A stretch of DNA of 64,000 nt from Cellulomonas xiejunii (GTDB lineage: Bacteria; Actinomycetota; Actinomycetes; Actinomycetales; Cellulomonadaceae), in NCBI RefSeq assembly GCF_024508315.1, contig NZ_CP101987.1, positions 1,798,001 through 1,862,000 of the forward strand. The letters run 5' to 3'. Positions 32,548-42,383 of this stretch are shown here, in pieces. Within the stretch, counting starts at the first letter, position 1. Each line of letters starts with the position of its first letter. A model generated the notes under the pieces. That model saw only the letters and a program-made list of their open reading frames with translations. It searched no databases and was not told the DNA's origin. Position numbers and translations under genes: made by a program.

Positions 32548-32795
32548 GGCTCCGACCGGACCAGGTCGTCGACGGGGACGACGTCACGCAGGAAGTCACG
32601 GACACGCAGGTACTCCGACAGGTGCTCGCGGTGCCCGTCGCACGCGAGCCAGACCTTGCGCCGTTCGGTCGTGTGCAGCTTGGGGTTGTTCCACAGGACG
32701 CCCCATGCGGGCGCCGCGCGGCAGCCGCGTGCGCTGCACACCAGCTCGCCGACCGTGTCGGGGGTGGCCTGCTGCGCGGGGGTCGAGTCGTTCAC
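32544..32795 (-). CDS. small Cys/His-rich protein of actinobacteria
   Basis: An 83-residue protein with a CSARGC pair near residues 20-25 and a later CDGHREH cluster near 52-58, a likely zinc site. The conserved-looking middle is WGVLWNNPKLHTTERRKVWLAC. Homologues exist widely in actinobacteria under uninformative or doubtful names. It is sandwiched by GTGA overlaps between the DUF3099 gene and SURF1, suggesting an association with respiratory complex assembly, which is inference. Confidence 0.75.
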   Translation of the reverse strand: MNDSTPAQQATPDTVGELVCSARGCRAAPAWGVLWNNPKLHTTERRKVWLACDGHREHLSEYLRVRDFLRDVVPVDDLVRSEP

Positions 32796-33127
32796 GGGCC
32801 GTCTCCGAGCTGGTCGTGGCGAGGGGCGGGGTCGATCTGGCGCGCCTCGAAGGGCACGTCCGGCACGTCACGCCGCTCGCGTCCGGCGTTCGCCAGCAGC
32901 ACCGCCACGTAGGGCAGCACGGCGGCGGCCGTGACGAGCGCGAGCGAGACCGCGACCGGGACGTGCGACCAGAGCAGGCCCGCGGCGACGAAGCACAGCA
33001 CGCGCACGCCCATCTGCCACAGGTACCGGCGCTGCCGGCGCGTGAGGTCGTCGGACAGCGACTCGGGGGCCGACGTGATGCGGTGCACCTCCGGCTCGGC
33101 CCGCGCGGCGCGGCGACGTGTTCTCAC
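32792..33127 (-). CDS. DUF3099-family membrane protein
   Basis: A 111-residue protein with the DUF3099 layout: a short basic start, HRITSAPESLSDDLTRRQRRYL, then two membrane helices (residues ~40-90). Function unknown. The GTG at 33127 is chosen because TACCAT sits exactly 6 nt upstream. The adjacent GTG at 33130 and the long frame to 33196 are less supported. It is the first gene of a three-gene operon with the Cys/His protein and SURF1. Confidence 0.8.
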   Translation of the reverse strand: MRTRRRAARAEPEVHRITSAPESLSDDLTRRQRRYLWQMGVRVLCFVAAGLLWSHVPVAVSLALVTAAAVLPYVAVLLANAGRERRDVPDVPFEARQIDPAPRHDQLGDGP

Positions 33128-33133
33128 CACCTG

Positions 33134-33139
33134 ATGGTA
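33134..33139 (-). promoter_or_regulatory. -10 element of the DUF3099-SURF1 operon (leaderless)
   Basis: TACCAT on the minus strand, 6 nt before GTG 33127. Confidence 0.55.
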
Positions 33140-33140
33140 G

Positions 33141-34019
<879 letters not shown>

Positions 34020-34084
34020 CCCCTCGCACTCCCTCCGCCGGCGCCCAGCGCGCCCGGCCCACCCGACCGAGAGGCACCTGGACC

Positions 34085-34852
34085 ATGGCACTGCTCGAGG
34101 GCAAGACCCTGCTCGTCACCGGCGTCCTGACGGACAGCTCCATCGCGTTCCACGTCGCGCGCCTCGCGCAGGAGCAGGGCGCGAACGTCGTGCTGACGTC
34201 GTTCGGCCGGCAGCTGCGCCTGACGCAGGTCATCGCGCGCCGCCTGCCGCAGCCGGCGCCCGTGGTCGAGCTCGACGTGACCTCCACCGACGACCTCGCC
34301 GCGCTCGCGGACCGCGTCCGGGAGCACGCGGACCACGTCGACGGGGTCGTGCACTCCATCGGGTTCGCCCCGCAGTCCGTCATGGGCGGCAACTTCCTCG
34401 CCGGGCAGTGGGAGGACGTCGCGACCGCGGTACACGTCAGCGCGTACTCGCTCAAGGCGCTCGCGGTGGCCTCCCAGCCGCTGCTGACGCGCGGGTCCAG
34501 CATCGTCGGCCTGACGTTCGACGCGCGCTACGCGTGGCCCGTCTACGACTGGATGGGCGTCGCGAAGGCCGCGTTCGAGTCGACCGCGCGGTACCTCGCG
34601 CGGGACCTGGGGCCGCAGGGCATCCGCGTGAACCTCGTCTCGGCCGGGCCCATCCGCACGACCGCCGCCAAGTCGATCCCCGGCTTCGAGGCGATGGAGG
34701 GCGGCTGGCCCGAGCGGGCTCCGCTCGGGTGGGACGTGCACGACGCCGAGCCGACCGCGCGTGCCGTCGCCGCCCTGCTCTCCGACTGGTTCCCGGCGAC
34801 GACGGGCGAGATCGTGCACGTCGACGGCGGTGTGCACGCCATGGGGCTGTAG
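34085..34852 (+). CDS. fabI: Enoyl-ACP reductase FabI (InhA-like)
   Basis: A 255-residue NADH-dependent enoyl-ACP reductase, the last step of the FAS-II cycle. Start MALLEGKTLLVTGVLTDSSIA matches InhA/FabI. SIGFAP and the catalytic Y154-x6-K161 pair (YDWMGVAK) are present, followed by SAGPIRTTAAKSIPGF and the closing VDGGVHAMGL. It lies 65 bp after fabG. This is the class targeted by triclosan and, after activation, isoniazid. Confidence 0.96.
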   Translation: MALLEGKTLLVTGVLTDSSIAFHVARLAQEQGANVVLTSFGRQLRLTQVIARRLPQPAPVVELDVTSTDDLAALADRVREHADHVDGVVHSIGFAPQSVMGGNFLAGQWEDVATAVHVSAYSLKALAVASQPLLTRGSSIVGLTFDARYAWPVYDWMGVAKAAFESTARYLARDLGPQGIRVNLVSAGPIRTTAAKSIPGFEAMEGGWPERAPLGWDVHDAEPTARAVAALLSDWFPATTGEIVHVDGGVHAMGL

Positions 34853-34941
34853 GCGCCGGCCAGGGTGGACGTCACGTTCGTCACGTCGGATCTCGCCTGC
34901 TCGGCTACCTCGGTGGGACGGCAGGATGGCACCCTGGTGCC

Positions 34942-35463
34942 GTGACCCTGCGCCGACTCGTCCTCCTCCGGCACGCCAAGGCGGAGCCGGCCGGCGTGGT
35001 CGTCGACCACGAGCGACCGCTGGCCCTCGCCGGGCGGCGCCAGGCCGCGGCCGTCGGTGCTGCGCTCGCTGCCACCGGCCTCGCACCCACGCACGTCCTG
35101 TGCTCGTCGTCGCTGCGCACCCGCCAGACGTGGGAGATCGCACGGACGGCGCTGGTCGCCGGGGGCGTCCCGGCCCCGGTCCTGTCGGTGACGGACGCGC
35201 TGTACGACGCGTCGGCGGGTGACCTGGCCGCCATCCTGCGGACGCAGCCCGACGAGGCATCGACCGTCCTGGTCGTGGGGCACGAGCCGACGATGTCGCA
35301 CGCGGCCGACGTGCTGGCAGACCCGGCGTCGGACGAGGCTCTGCTCACGCGCGTGCGCCTCGGGGTGCCGACCGCCGCCTGGACAGTGCTCGAGCTCGAC
35401 GGCCCGTGGGACGAGGTCGCGCCCGGGGCGCTGCGGCTGGTCCACCTGGACCACCCGGCCTGA
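34942..35463 (+). CDS. SixA-like histidine phosphatase
   Basis: A 173-residue histidine-phosphatase superfamily protein. The catalytic RHAKAEP is at residues 10-16, then SSLRTRQTWE and GHEPTMSH with the second His. It is closest in style to SixA and Rv1276c-type phosphatases, which remove phosphate from phosphohistidine or small molecules; substrate unknown. The GTG at 34942 fits a CACCCT box 6 nt upstream, a weak -10. It runs convergent to serB with a 40-bp gap. Confidence 0.85.
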   Translation: MTLRRLVLLRHAKAEPAGVVVDHERPLALAGRRQAAAVGAALAATGLAPTHVLCSSSLRTRQTWEIARTALVAGGVPAPVLSVTDALYDASAGDLAAILRTQPDEASTVLVVGHEPTMSHAADVLADPASDEALLTRVRLGVPTAAWTVLELDGPWDEVAPGALRLVHLDHPA

Positions 35464-35503
35464 CAGGCCGAGCGCGCGTCCGGACCGCCGCGGGGACGGA
35501 CCC

Positions 35504-36154
35504 TCAGGCGACGAACGGCGCCAGCGTGAGAACGGCGTCCAGGCGTCCGGCCACCGCCACGTCAGCGGCCTGCGCGACGACCGGCTTGGCGTTGAACGCG
35601 ATGCCCGTGGCGGCGGCGGCGAGCATGTCGAGGTCGTTCGCACCGTCCCCGATCGCCACGGTCCGGCTCATCGGCAGCCCGAGCTCGAGCGCCCACGCCG
35701 CGAGCGTGGCTGCCTTCGCGGCCCGGTCGACGACCGGCCCGTCGACCCGGCCCGTCAGCACACCGTCGCGGATCTCGAGCCGGTTGGCGTGCACACGCGT
35801 GATCCCCAGGCGGGCCGCGAGCGGTCGCGCGACCTCGACGAAGCCGCCCGACACCAGGCCGACCGGCCAGCCGCGGCCCTGGAGCTCGGCCACCAGCTCG
35901 ACGGCCCCGGGCGTCAGCTCGATCTCCGCCAGCACGTCGTCGAACACCGACACCGGCAGACCCGCGAGCGTCGCGACACGCTCGCGCAGCGACTGGGCGA
36001 AGTCGATCTCACCGCGCATCGCCCGCTCGGTGATCTCCGCCACGAGCGGGCGGGACCCCGCATGACCCGCCAGCATCTCGACGACCTCGCCCGTGATGAG
36101 CGTGGAGTCGACGTCCATGACGACGAGCCGGGCAGCAGCCGTACGGGTGTCCAC
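35504..36154 (-). CDS. serB: Phosphoserine phosphatase SerB
   Basis: A 216-residue HAD enzyme for the last step of serine synthesis. Motif I DVDST is at residues 14-18, motif II in VGLVSGGF, and motif III GDGANDLDML. The length matches the short SerB form without an N-terminal ACT domain. GTG 36154 has a TAACCT box exactly 6 nt upstream, implying a leaderless transcript. Confidence 0.95.
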   Translation of the reverse strand: MDTRTAAARLVVMDVDSTLITGEVVEMLAGHAGSRPLVAEITERAMRGEIDFAQSLRERVATLAGLPVSVFDDVLAEIELTPGAVELVAELQGRGWPVGLVSGGFVEVARPLAARLGITRVHANRLEIRDGVLTGRVDGPVVDRAAKAATLAAWALELGLPMSRTVAIGDGANDLDMLAAAATGIAFNAKPVVAQAADVAVAGRLDAVLTLAPFVA

Positions 36155-36160
36155 GCCCGC

Positions 36161-36166
36161 AGGTTA
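36161..36166 (-). promoter_or_regulatory. -10 element of serB (leaderless)
   Basis: TAACCT on the minus strand, 6 nt before GTG 36154. Confidence 0.6.
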
Positions 36167-36249
36167 GCGGGCGCCGAGCGCCGGGAGCGCCGGTGTCCGC
36201 ATGACGTGCGCGCCCGGACGCGTCCGTCCCACGTCGTGGTGGCAGGACG

Positions 36250-37491
36250 TCAGTCGGTGATGATCGTGCCCTTCGGGACGACGGTGATGCCGCTGTCCGT
36301 CACGGTGAAGCCGCGCGCGCGGTCGTGGTCGTGGTCCAGACCGATGCGTGCCCGCTCCGGGACGATGACGTTCTTGTCGAGGATCGCGTGGTGGATCTGG
36401 GCGTACCGCTCGACCTGCACGCCGTCCATGAGCACCGAGTCCGTGATCTGCGCCCACGAGTGCAGCCGGATGCCGGGGGACAGGATCGAGCCCGACACGG
36501 TCGCACCGGACACGACGACGCCGGGGGAGACGATCGAGTCGGCTGCGTGCCCCAGACGCCCGGCCCCCGAGTGGACGAACTTGGCCGGCGGCAGGCCGGT
36601 GTACCCCGTGTACAGCGGCCACGCGTCGTTGTAGAGGTTGAACACCGGTTCGACCGAGATGAGGTCGTGGTTGGCGTCGTAGTACGAGTCCAGGGTCCCC
36701 ACGTCGCGCCAGTAGTCGCGGTCACGGTCGGTGGAGCCCGGCACGTCGTTGCGGATGAAGTCGTACACGCCCGCCGTGCCGCGCTCGACGAACCACGGGA
36801 CGATGTCGCCGCCCATGTCGTGCCGCGAGTTCACGTCCTCGGCGTCCACGGTCACGGCCTGCACGAGCGCGTCGGCGTTCGCGACGTAGTTGCCCATCGA
36901 CGCGAGGATCTCCATCGGGGAGCCGGGGACGGGCGTCGGGTCCAACGGCTTCTCGCGGAACGCCGCGATGCGCGAGGGGTCGCCCGGCACCGTCTCGATG
37001 ACGCCGAACTGGTCCGCCATGTCGATCGGCTGCCGGATGCCGGCCACCGTCAGCTCGGCGCCCGACTCGATGTGGGCGTCCACCATCTGGGAGAAGTCCA
37101 TGCGGTAGACGTGGTCGGCGCCGACCACGACCACGATGTCGGGGCGCTCGTCGTCGATGATGTTGAGGCACTGGTAGATCGCGTCCGCGCTGCCCAGGTA
37201 CCAGTGCTTGCCCACACGCTGCTGCGCCGGCACGGCGGCGACGTAGTTGCCCAGGAGCGACGACATCCGCCACGTCTTGGACACGTGCCGGTCCAGCGAG
37301 TGGGACTTGTACTGGGTCAGCACGATCACGTGCAGGTAGTGCGAGTTGATGACGTTCGACAGGGCGAAGTCGACGAGGCGGTAGCTGCCGCCGAAGGGCA
37401 CGGCGGGCTTGGCGCGGTGCGCGGTGAGCGGCATCAGGCGCTTGCCCTCCCCCCCGGCGAGGACGATGGCGAGGACACGCGGCGCTGGCAT
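36250..37491 (-). CDS. glgC: Glucose-1-phosphate adenylyltransferase GlgC
   Basis: A 413-residue ADP-glucose pyrophosphorylase. The nucleotidyltransferase domain opens with [16 protein letters not shown], followed by [11 protein letters not shown], the metal site DHVYRMD and FREKPLDP with the substrate Lys. The left-handed beta-helix domain occupies the C-terminal ~120 residues. ATG 37491 lies 6 nt after a TAAGTT box. It is divergent from glgM and supplies ADP-glucose to it. Confidence 0.96.
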   Translation of the reverse strand: MPAPRVLAIVLAGGEGKRLMPLTAHRAKPAVPFGGSYRLVDFALSNVINSHYLHVIVLTQYKSHSLDRHVSKTWRMSSLLGNYVAAVPAQQRVGKHWYLGSADAIYQCLNIIDDERPDIVVVVGADHVYRMDFSQMVDAHIESGAELTVAGIRQPIDMADQFGVIETVPGDPSRIAAFREKPLDPTPVPGSPMEILASMGNYVANADALVQAVTVDAEDVNSRHDMGGDIVPWFVERGTAGVYDFIRNDVPGSTDRDRDYWRDVGTLDSYYDANHDLISVEPVFNLYNDAWPLYTGYTGLPPAKFVHSGAGRLGHAADSIVSPGVVVSGATVSGSILSPGIRLHSWAQITDSVLMDGVQVERYAQIHHAILDKNVIVPERARIGLDHDHDRARGFTVTDSGITVVPKGTIITD

Positions 37492-37497
37492 GTGACC

Positions 37498-37503
37498 AAC
37501 TTA
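37498..37503 (-). promoter_or_regulatory. -10 element of glgC (leaderless)
   Basis: TAAGTT on the minus strand, 6 nt before ATG 37491. This case uses ATG and still shows the leaderless spacing. Confidence 0.6.
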
Positions 37504-37598
37504 AGCCGAAGGGGCGTCCGCAGCGAGGTACACGCGCGCACGAGCGCTAGCGTGTCGCCAGACGACCGGCGGTGGGCCGGTCACGACTGGAGGCAACG

Positions 37599-38825
37599 GT
37601 GCGCGTCGACCTGCTGACCCGGGAGTACCCGCCGCACGTGTACGGGGGTGCGGGAGTCCACGTGGCGGGCCTGACCGCCGTGCTGCGTGAGCTGATCGAC
37701 GTGCGGGTGCACAGCTTCGACGACCCGGCCCCGGAGCCGGGCAACCACGGGTACACGGTGCCCGGGGGGCTGACCGGCGCGAACGCCGCGCTGGCCACCA
37801 TGGGCGTCGACCTCGCGATCGTCGACGGCATCGGACAGGACGCGACCGACGGCGGGACCGACCTGGTGCACTCCCACACCTGGTACGCGAACCTCGCCGG
37901 CCACCTCGCGTCGCTGCTGTACGGGGTCCCGCACGTGCTCACCGCGCACAGCCTCGAGCCCCTGCGGCCGTGGAAGGCCGAGCAGCTCGGCGGCGGGTAC
38001 GCCCTGTCGTCCTGGGTCGAGCGCACCGCGTACGAGGCGGCCGACGCCGTCATCGCCGTCAGCGGCGGCATGCGCGCCGACATCCTGCGGTCGTACCCCG
38101 CGGTCGACCCGGCCAAGGTGCACGTCGTGCACAACGGCATCGACCTCGACGGCTGGAAGCGGCCGACCACCGACGACGGCGTCGCGCACGCGCGGCGCGT
38201 GGTGCAGGGCCTGGGCATCGACCCGGATCGCCCGTCCGTCGTGTTCGTCGGGCGCATCACCCGGCAGAAGGGCCTGCCGTACCTGCTGCGCGCCGTCGAG
38301 GCGCTGCCCTCCGACGTGCAGGTGGTCCTGTGCGCCGGTGCGCCCGACACAGCGGAGATCCTCGAGGAGGTCAAGGCGCTGGTCGCGGACCTGCGCACGC
38401 GCCGGTCCGGGGTCGTGTGGATCGACCGGATGCTGCCGCGCGACGAGCTCGTCGCGGTGCTCGCGCACGGCACGGTCTTCGCCTGCCCCTCGGTGTACGA
38501 GCCGCTGGGCATCGTGAACCTCGAGGCGATGGCCGTGGGGCTGCCGGTCGTCGGTACCGCGACCGGTGGCATCCCCGAGGTCGTCGACGACGGGGTCACG
38601 GGCGTGCTCGTGCCGATCGACCAGGTCCAGGACGGCACCGGGACGCCGGTCGACCCCGACGCGTTCGTCGCCGACCTGGGCGCCGCGCTCGCGGACGCCG
38701 TGTCCGACGCCGAGCGGGCGGCCCGCTGGGGCGTCGCCGCGCGTCGCCGCGTCGAGGACCACTTCTCGTGGCACGCGATCGGCGAGCGGACCCTCGAGGT
38801 GTACCGCCGCGTCCTCGCCGGCTGA
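37599..38825 (+). CDS. glgM: ADP-glucose-dependent glycosyltransferase GlgM/GlgA
   Basis: A 408-residue GT-B glycosyltransferase annotated in many genomes as glycogen synthase. N-terminal LLTREYPPHVYGGAGVH, HSHTWYANL, HSLEPLRPWK, and the C-terminal VGRITRQKG and PSVYEPLGIVNLEAMA (with the E-x7-E motif) are clear. The mycobacterial homologue beside glgC (Rv1212c) makes maltose-1-phosphate for the GlgE route, so GlgM is a better name than GlgA; GlgE itself is not in the window. GTG 37599 has GGAGG at 37589-37593, spacer 5 nt. A long hairpin follows the stop. Confidence 0.9.
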   Translation: MRVDLLTREYPPHVYGGAGVHVAGLTAVLRELIDVRVHSFDDPAPEPGNHGYTVPGGLTGANAALATMGVDLAIVDGIGQDATDGGTDLVHSHTWYANLAGHLASLLYGVPHVLTAHSLEPLRPWKAEQLGGGYALSSWVERTAYEAADAVIAVSGGMRADILRSYPAVDPAKVHVVHNGIDLDGWKRPTTDDGVAHARRVVQGLGIDPDRPSVVFVGRITRQKGLPYLLRAVEALPSDVQVVLCAGAPDTAEILEEVKALVADLRTRRSGVVWIDRMLPRDELVAVLAHGTVFACPSVYEPLGIVNLEAMAVGLPVVGTATGGIPEVVDDGVTGVLVPIDQVQDGTGTPVDPDAFVADLGAALADAVSDAERAARWGVAARRRVEDHFSWHAIGERTLEVYRRVLAG

Positions 38826-38834
38826 CGCGCCCAA

Positions 38835-38882
38835 CTCGTCCTTCGGCGGCTCACAGGCCGTCACGGGCCGCCGAAGGACGAG
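38835..38882 (+). terminator. long hairpin after glgM
   Basis: Perfect 16-bp inverted repeat, CTCGTCCTTCGGCGGC at 38835-38850 and its exact complement at 38867-38882, separated by a 16-nt loop. There is no T run. It sits 9 nt after the glgM stop and 63 bp before the convergent gene end, so it could act as a bidirectional terminator. Confidence 0.7.
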
Positions 38883-38945
38883 GTCGCGGGGGTGCGGTTC
38901 CGAGGGCTGAGAAGGCCGGCCCGCTGTGCCGGTGAACCGGGGGGA

Positions 38946-39704
38946 TCAGCCGCGGGTCAGGTGGGTCGCCGCCGCGGCCATCGCACGGCGGGCGACGCGG
39001 TCGACCTCGCGCAGCGCGGTCGACCGCTGGTCGGCCTGCCACGTGTTGACCGCACCGCCGTCGTCCTGGGTCGCCAGCGCGACGATGCCCCGCAGGCGGG
39101 CGGCACTCGACAGCACGCGCAGCCGCTGCGCCTCGATCCCGCGCGGGATCCGACGCTCGGGCAGTGCGCCGTCCCGGACCCCGGCGATCGCGTCGGCGGC
39201 GTCCGGCCGCCACCGCTCGACCCCCAGGGACACGAGGGCCTCGGTCGCGGTCAGCAGGCCCCGCCGCAGGTCGCGCTCGGCGTCCTCCAGCGTGCCGACC
39301 TGCGCCCACACGGTCGTACGCCAGTCGGGCACCGGCGCGGTCCGCCACGTCACCGCGTGGCCCGGCTCGTAGACCGACCCGAACTGCTCGACGTGCGGCA
39401 CGGCTGCGAGCGTCCGCGCACCGGCACGCAGCAGCACGCACTCGCCGGCCACCACGGCGTCGTGCGACACCGCGGGCGGGGCGGCGACCGGGTCACCGGG
39501 GACCGGCAGGACGACGGCGACGTCGTCGACCGGGCCGCCCAGCCACGTCAGCCAGTCCCGCAGCGTCACCGGCTCGCCGTCCGCGTCGACCGCGTGCGGC
39601 TCGTCGTCGTGCTGCACCGCGGCCACCGTCGCGTCCGGCTCCGCGGACGCGGCGAGCCAGAGCGCGAGCAGGACGGACCGGGGCAGGTCGAGGGTGGCAG
39701 CCAC
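38946..39704 (-). CDS. conserved protein of unknown function
   Basis: A 252-residue soluble protein without a recognised family. It is Ala-rich and begins LDLPRSVLLALWLAASAEPDA. It includes LRDWLTWLGGPVDDVAVVLPVPGDP and a C-terminal DQRSTALREVDRVARRAMA helix. No signal peptide, cysteine cluster or enzyme motif was seen. The GTG start is supported by TACCGT 6 nt upstream. It is transcribed as a single gene downstream of the divergent parC region. Confidence 0.75.
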   Translation of the reverse strand: MAATLDLPRSVLLALWLAASAEPDATVAAVQHDDEPHAVDADGEPVTLRDWLTWLGGPVDDVAVVLPVPGDPVAAPPAVSHDAVVAGECVLLRAGARTLAAVPHVEQFGSVYEPGHAVTWRTAPVPDWRTTVWAQVGTLEDAERDLRRGLLTATEALVSLGVERWRPDAADAIAGVRDGALPERRIPRGIEAQRLRVLSSAARLRGIVALATQDDGGAVNTWQADQRSTALREVDRVARRAMAAAATHLTRG

Positions 39705-39710
39705 GGCACC

Positions 39711-39716
39711 ACGGTA
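39711..39716 (-). promoter_or_regulatory. -10 element of the 252-residue protein (leaderless)
   Basis: TACCGT on the minus strand, 6 nt before GTG 39704. Confidence 0.55.
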
Positions 39717-39747
39717 GGCGCTGGGACGTCCGCTCTCGCGGCGGGTG

Positions 39748-42225
39748 TCAGCCGATCGCGTGGACCGGTGCCGTGAGCGGTGCGCCCGAGCCGTCGCGTC
39801 GCTCGTCGAGCGGCGGCAGGTCGACCGGCTGCCCCCCGGACCCGGTGGCGCGCGCCGGCGCCGCTCCCACGTGGGCGAGGATCAGCGCGTCCTCACCCTT
39901 GAGGAACCGGTGCGAGCGCACGCCACCCGTCGCGCGTCCCTTGCCCGGGTACGCCGCGAACGGCGTGACCTTGGCGGCACCGGTCTGCGTGCCGGGCAGC
40001 GCCGACGACGAGCCCGAGACGGTGACCACGACGGCGTCCTCGTCGGGGCGGACGACCCCGAAGGCCACGACCCGCGCACCGGCGGCCAGCTTGATCCCCG
40101 TCATGCCGCCTGCGGCACGACCCTGCGGGCGCACCTGGGAGCCCGGGAAGTGCAGCAACGAGGCGTCGGAGGACACCAGGACGAGCTCGTCCTCGTCGGA
40201 GGCGAGGGCGGCGCCCACGACCGAGTCGCCGTCCTTGAGGCTGATCGCCTCCCACGCGTCGCGGTTGTTCGGGACGTCCCCCGGCGTGACGCGCTTGACG
40301 ACGCCCTGAGCGGTCGCGAGTGCCAGCGGGGGAGAGTCCTCGACCAGCGGGACGAGGGCGACGACGCGCTCGTCCTTCTCGAGCGTCACGGCCTCGCCGA
40401 CCGGCAGGCCGCCCGACAGCGACGGCGGGCCGTCGGTGGGGGGCAGCGCCGGCAGCTCGAGGACCGACAGGCGCACGACCCGACCGCTCGACGTCAGCGC
40501 ACCGATGTCGGCACGCGCGGTGGTGGCGACCGCCGAGGCGACCACGTCGTGCCGGCTGCGCGTCGTGCCGTCCCCGCGCACGGGCGCCACGTCCTCCCCG
40601 GTGCGCGCCACCAGGCCCGTGGCCGACAGCAGCGCCCAGCACGGCGTGTCGGGGATCTCCAGGGGCGCACCGCCCTTCGCCGACGCGGGAGCGCCCGCCG
40701 CCCCCGCAAGGCTCGTGCCGCCCGCGTGCTCGAGCAGCACGGTGCGTCGCGGCGTGCCGTACGTCGCCGCCACCTCGGCCATCTCGTCGGACGTGACGCC
40801 GCGCAGCAGGGCGTCGTCCGCGAGGATCGCCTGCAGCCGGGAGATCTCGTCGACGAGCTCGTCTCGCTCGCGCTCGAGCTCGATGCGCGAGAACCGCGTC
40901 AGCCGACGCAGCCGCAGCTCGAGGATGTACTCGGCCTGCGGCTCGGACAGGTCGAAGACGGATCGCAGCCGCGTGCGCGCCGTGTCGGCGTCGTCCGACG
41001 CGCGGATGACCTGGATGACCTCGTCGATGTCGAGGATCGCGATGAGCAGGCCCTCGACCAGGTGCAGCCGCTCCTGGCGCTTCGTCAGACGGTGCGACGT
41101 GCGCCGACGCACGACCTCGAGCCGGTGCTCGACCCACACCCGCAGCAGCTCGACCAGCCCCAGCGTGCGCGGCTGGCCGTCGACGAGCGCGACGTTGTTG
41201 ATGGAGAACGAGTCCTCCAGGGGCGTGTGCCGGTAGAGCTGCTCGAGGACCGCCTCGGGGTGGAATCCCGTCTTGACCTCGATGACGAGCCGCAGACCGT
41301 GCGCGCGGTCGGTGAGGTCGACCGCGTCGGCGATGCCGGAGAGCTTCTTGGACTGCACGCCCTCCTTGATCTTCTCGATGACCTTCTCCGGGCCGACCGT
41401 GTACGGCAGCTCGGTGATGACGATGCCCTTGCGCTTCGGCGTGACGTTCTCGATCCGCGCGGTCGCCCGCGTGCGGAACGCGCCGCGGCCCGTGCGGTAC
41501 GCGTCGCGCACGCCGTCGAGACCGACGATCTTGCCGCCCGTCGGCAGGTCCGGACCCGGGACGAACCGCATGAGGTCCTCGAGCGTCGCGTCCGGGTGCT
41601 TCACGAGGTGCCGCGCCGCCGCCACGACCTCGACGAGGTTGTGCGGGACCATGTTGGTCGCCATGCCGACCGCGATGCCGGTCGCGCCGTTGACCAGCAG
41701 GTTCGGGATGGCGGCGGGCAGCACGCCCGGCTGCTTGAGCTTGTTGTCGTAGTTCGGGACGAAGTCCACGACGTCCTCGTCGAGGCCGTGCGTCATCGCG
41801 ACCGCCGCGGGCGCCATCCGCGCCTCGGTGTACCGGGAGGCCGCCGGACCGTCGTCGAGCGAGCCGAAGTTGCCGTGGCCGTCGACCAGCGGCAGGCGCA
41901 GCGAGAACGGCTGGGCGAGGCGGACCATGGCGTCGTAGATCGCCGAGTCGCCGTGCGGGTGGAGCTTGCCCATGACCTCGCCGACGACACGCGCCGACTT
42001 CACGTAGGGCCGCTCGGGGCGCAGGCCCATGTCGGCCATCTGGTAGATGATCCGCCGCTGCACGGGCTTGAGGCCGTCGCGCGCGTCCGGCAGGGCCCGC
42101 GAGTAGATGACCGAGTACGCGTACTCGAGGAACGACCCCTCCATCTCCGTCGTGACGTCGACGTCGACGATCCGCTCGACGAGGTCCTCGGGCGGCAGGT
42201 CGGGGCTGGCGGGGCGACGCGCCAT
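39748..42225 (-). CDS. parC: Topoisomerase IV-type subunit A (ParC/GyrA2)
   Basis: An 825-residue type IIA topoisomerase A subunit. Catalytic Tyr132 is in [10 protein letters not shown]. The quinolone region [10 protein letters not shown] keeps Ser94 and Asp98, the usual sensitive residues. A coiled-coil tower lies near residues 390-470, and a six-bladed C-terminal DNA-wrapping domain follows. No canonical GyrA-box QRRGGKG is seen, only a GKGRATGG stretch, arguing for a ParC-like decatenase rather than gyrase. ATG 42225 (MARRPAS) is preferred over the upstream GTG at 42273. No B subunit is in the window. Confidence 0.9.
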   Translation of the reverse strand: MARRPASPDLPPEDLVERIVDVDVTTEMEGSFLEYAYSVIYSRALPDARDGLKPVQRRIIYQMADMGLRPERPYVKSARVVGEVMGKLHPHGDSAIYDAMVRLAQPFSLRLPLVDGHGNFGSLDDGPAASRYTEARMAPAAVAMTHGLDEDVVDFVPNYDNKLKQPGVLPAAIPNLLVNGATGIAVGMATNMVPHNLVEVVAAARHLVKHPDATLEDLMRFVPGPDLPTGGKIVGLDGVRDAYRTGRGAFRTRATARIENVTPKRKGIVITELPYTVGPEKVIEKIKEGVQSKKLSGIADAVDLTDRAHGLRLVIEVKTGFHPEAVLEQLYRHTPLEDSFSINNVALVDGQPRTLGLVELLRVWVEHRLEVVRRRTSHRLTKRQERLHLVEGLLIAILDIDEVIQVIRASDDADTARTRLRSVFDLSEPQAEYILELRLRRLTRFSRIELERERDELVDEISRLQAILADDALLRGVTSDEMAEVAATYGTPRRTVLLEHAGGTSLAGAAGAPASAKGGAPLEIPDTPCWALLSATGLVARTGEDVAPVRGDGTTRSRHDVVASAVATTARADIGALTSSGRVVRLSVLELPALPPTDGPPSLSGGLPVGEAVTLEKDERVVALVPLVEDSPPLALATAQGVVKRVTPGDVPNNRDAWEAISLKDGDSVVGAALASDEDELVLVSSDASLLHFPGSQVRPQGRAAGGMTGIKLAAGARVVAFGVVRPDEDAVVVTVSGSSSALPGTQTGAAKVTPFAAYPGKGRATGGVRSHRFLKGEDALILAHVGAAPARATGSGGQPVDLPPLDERRDGSGAPLTAPVHAIG

Positions 42226-42371
42226 GGGCTGGTGTGCTCCTCGGGATGCTGCGGGGTGTCGGTGACGGGTCACGGGCCTGCGTGTCGGGCTCGTGCGCGT
42301 GGCGGCGGGACGTCGCCCGCGCGTCGACCATTGTCGCCGCCCGGCGGGCCTCCTCGGTGCAGCCGCGCCGC

Positions 42372-42377
42372 TAGCCT
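42372..42377 (+). promoter_or_regulatory. -10 element of the GNAT-ACS gene (leaderless)
   Basis: TAGCCT, 6 nt before ATG 42384. Confidence 0.6.
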
Positions 42378-42383
42378 GGCGGC

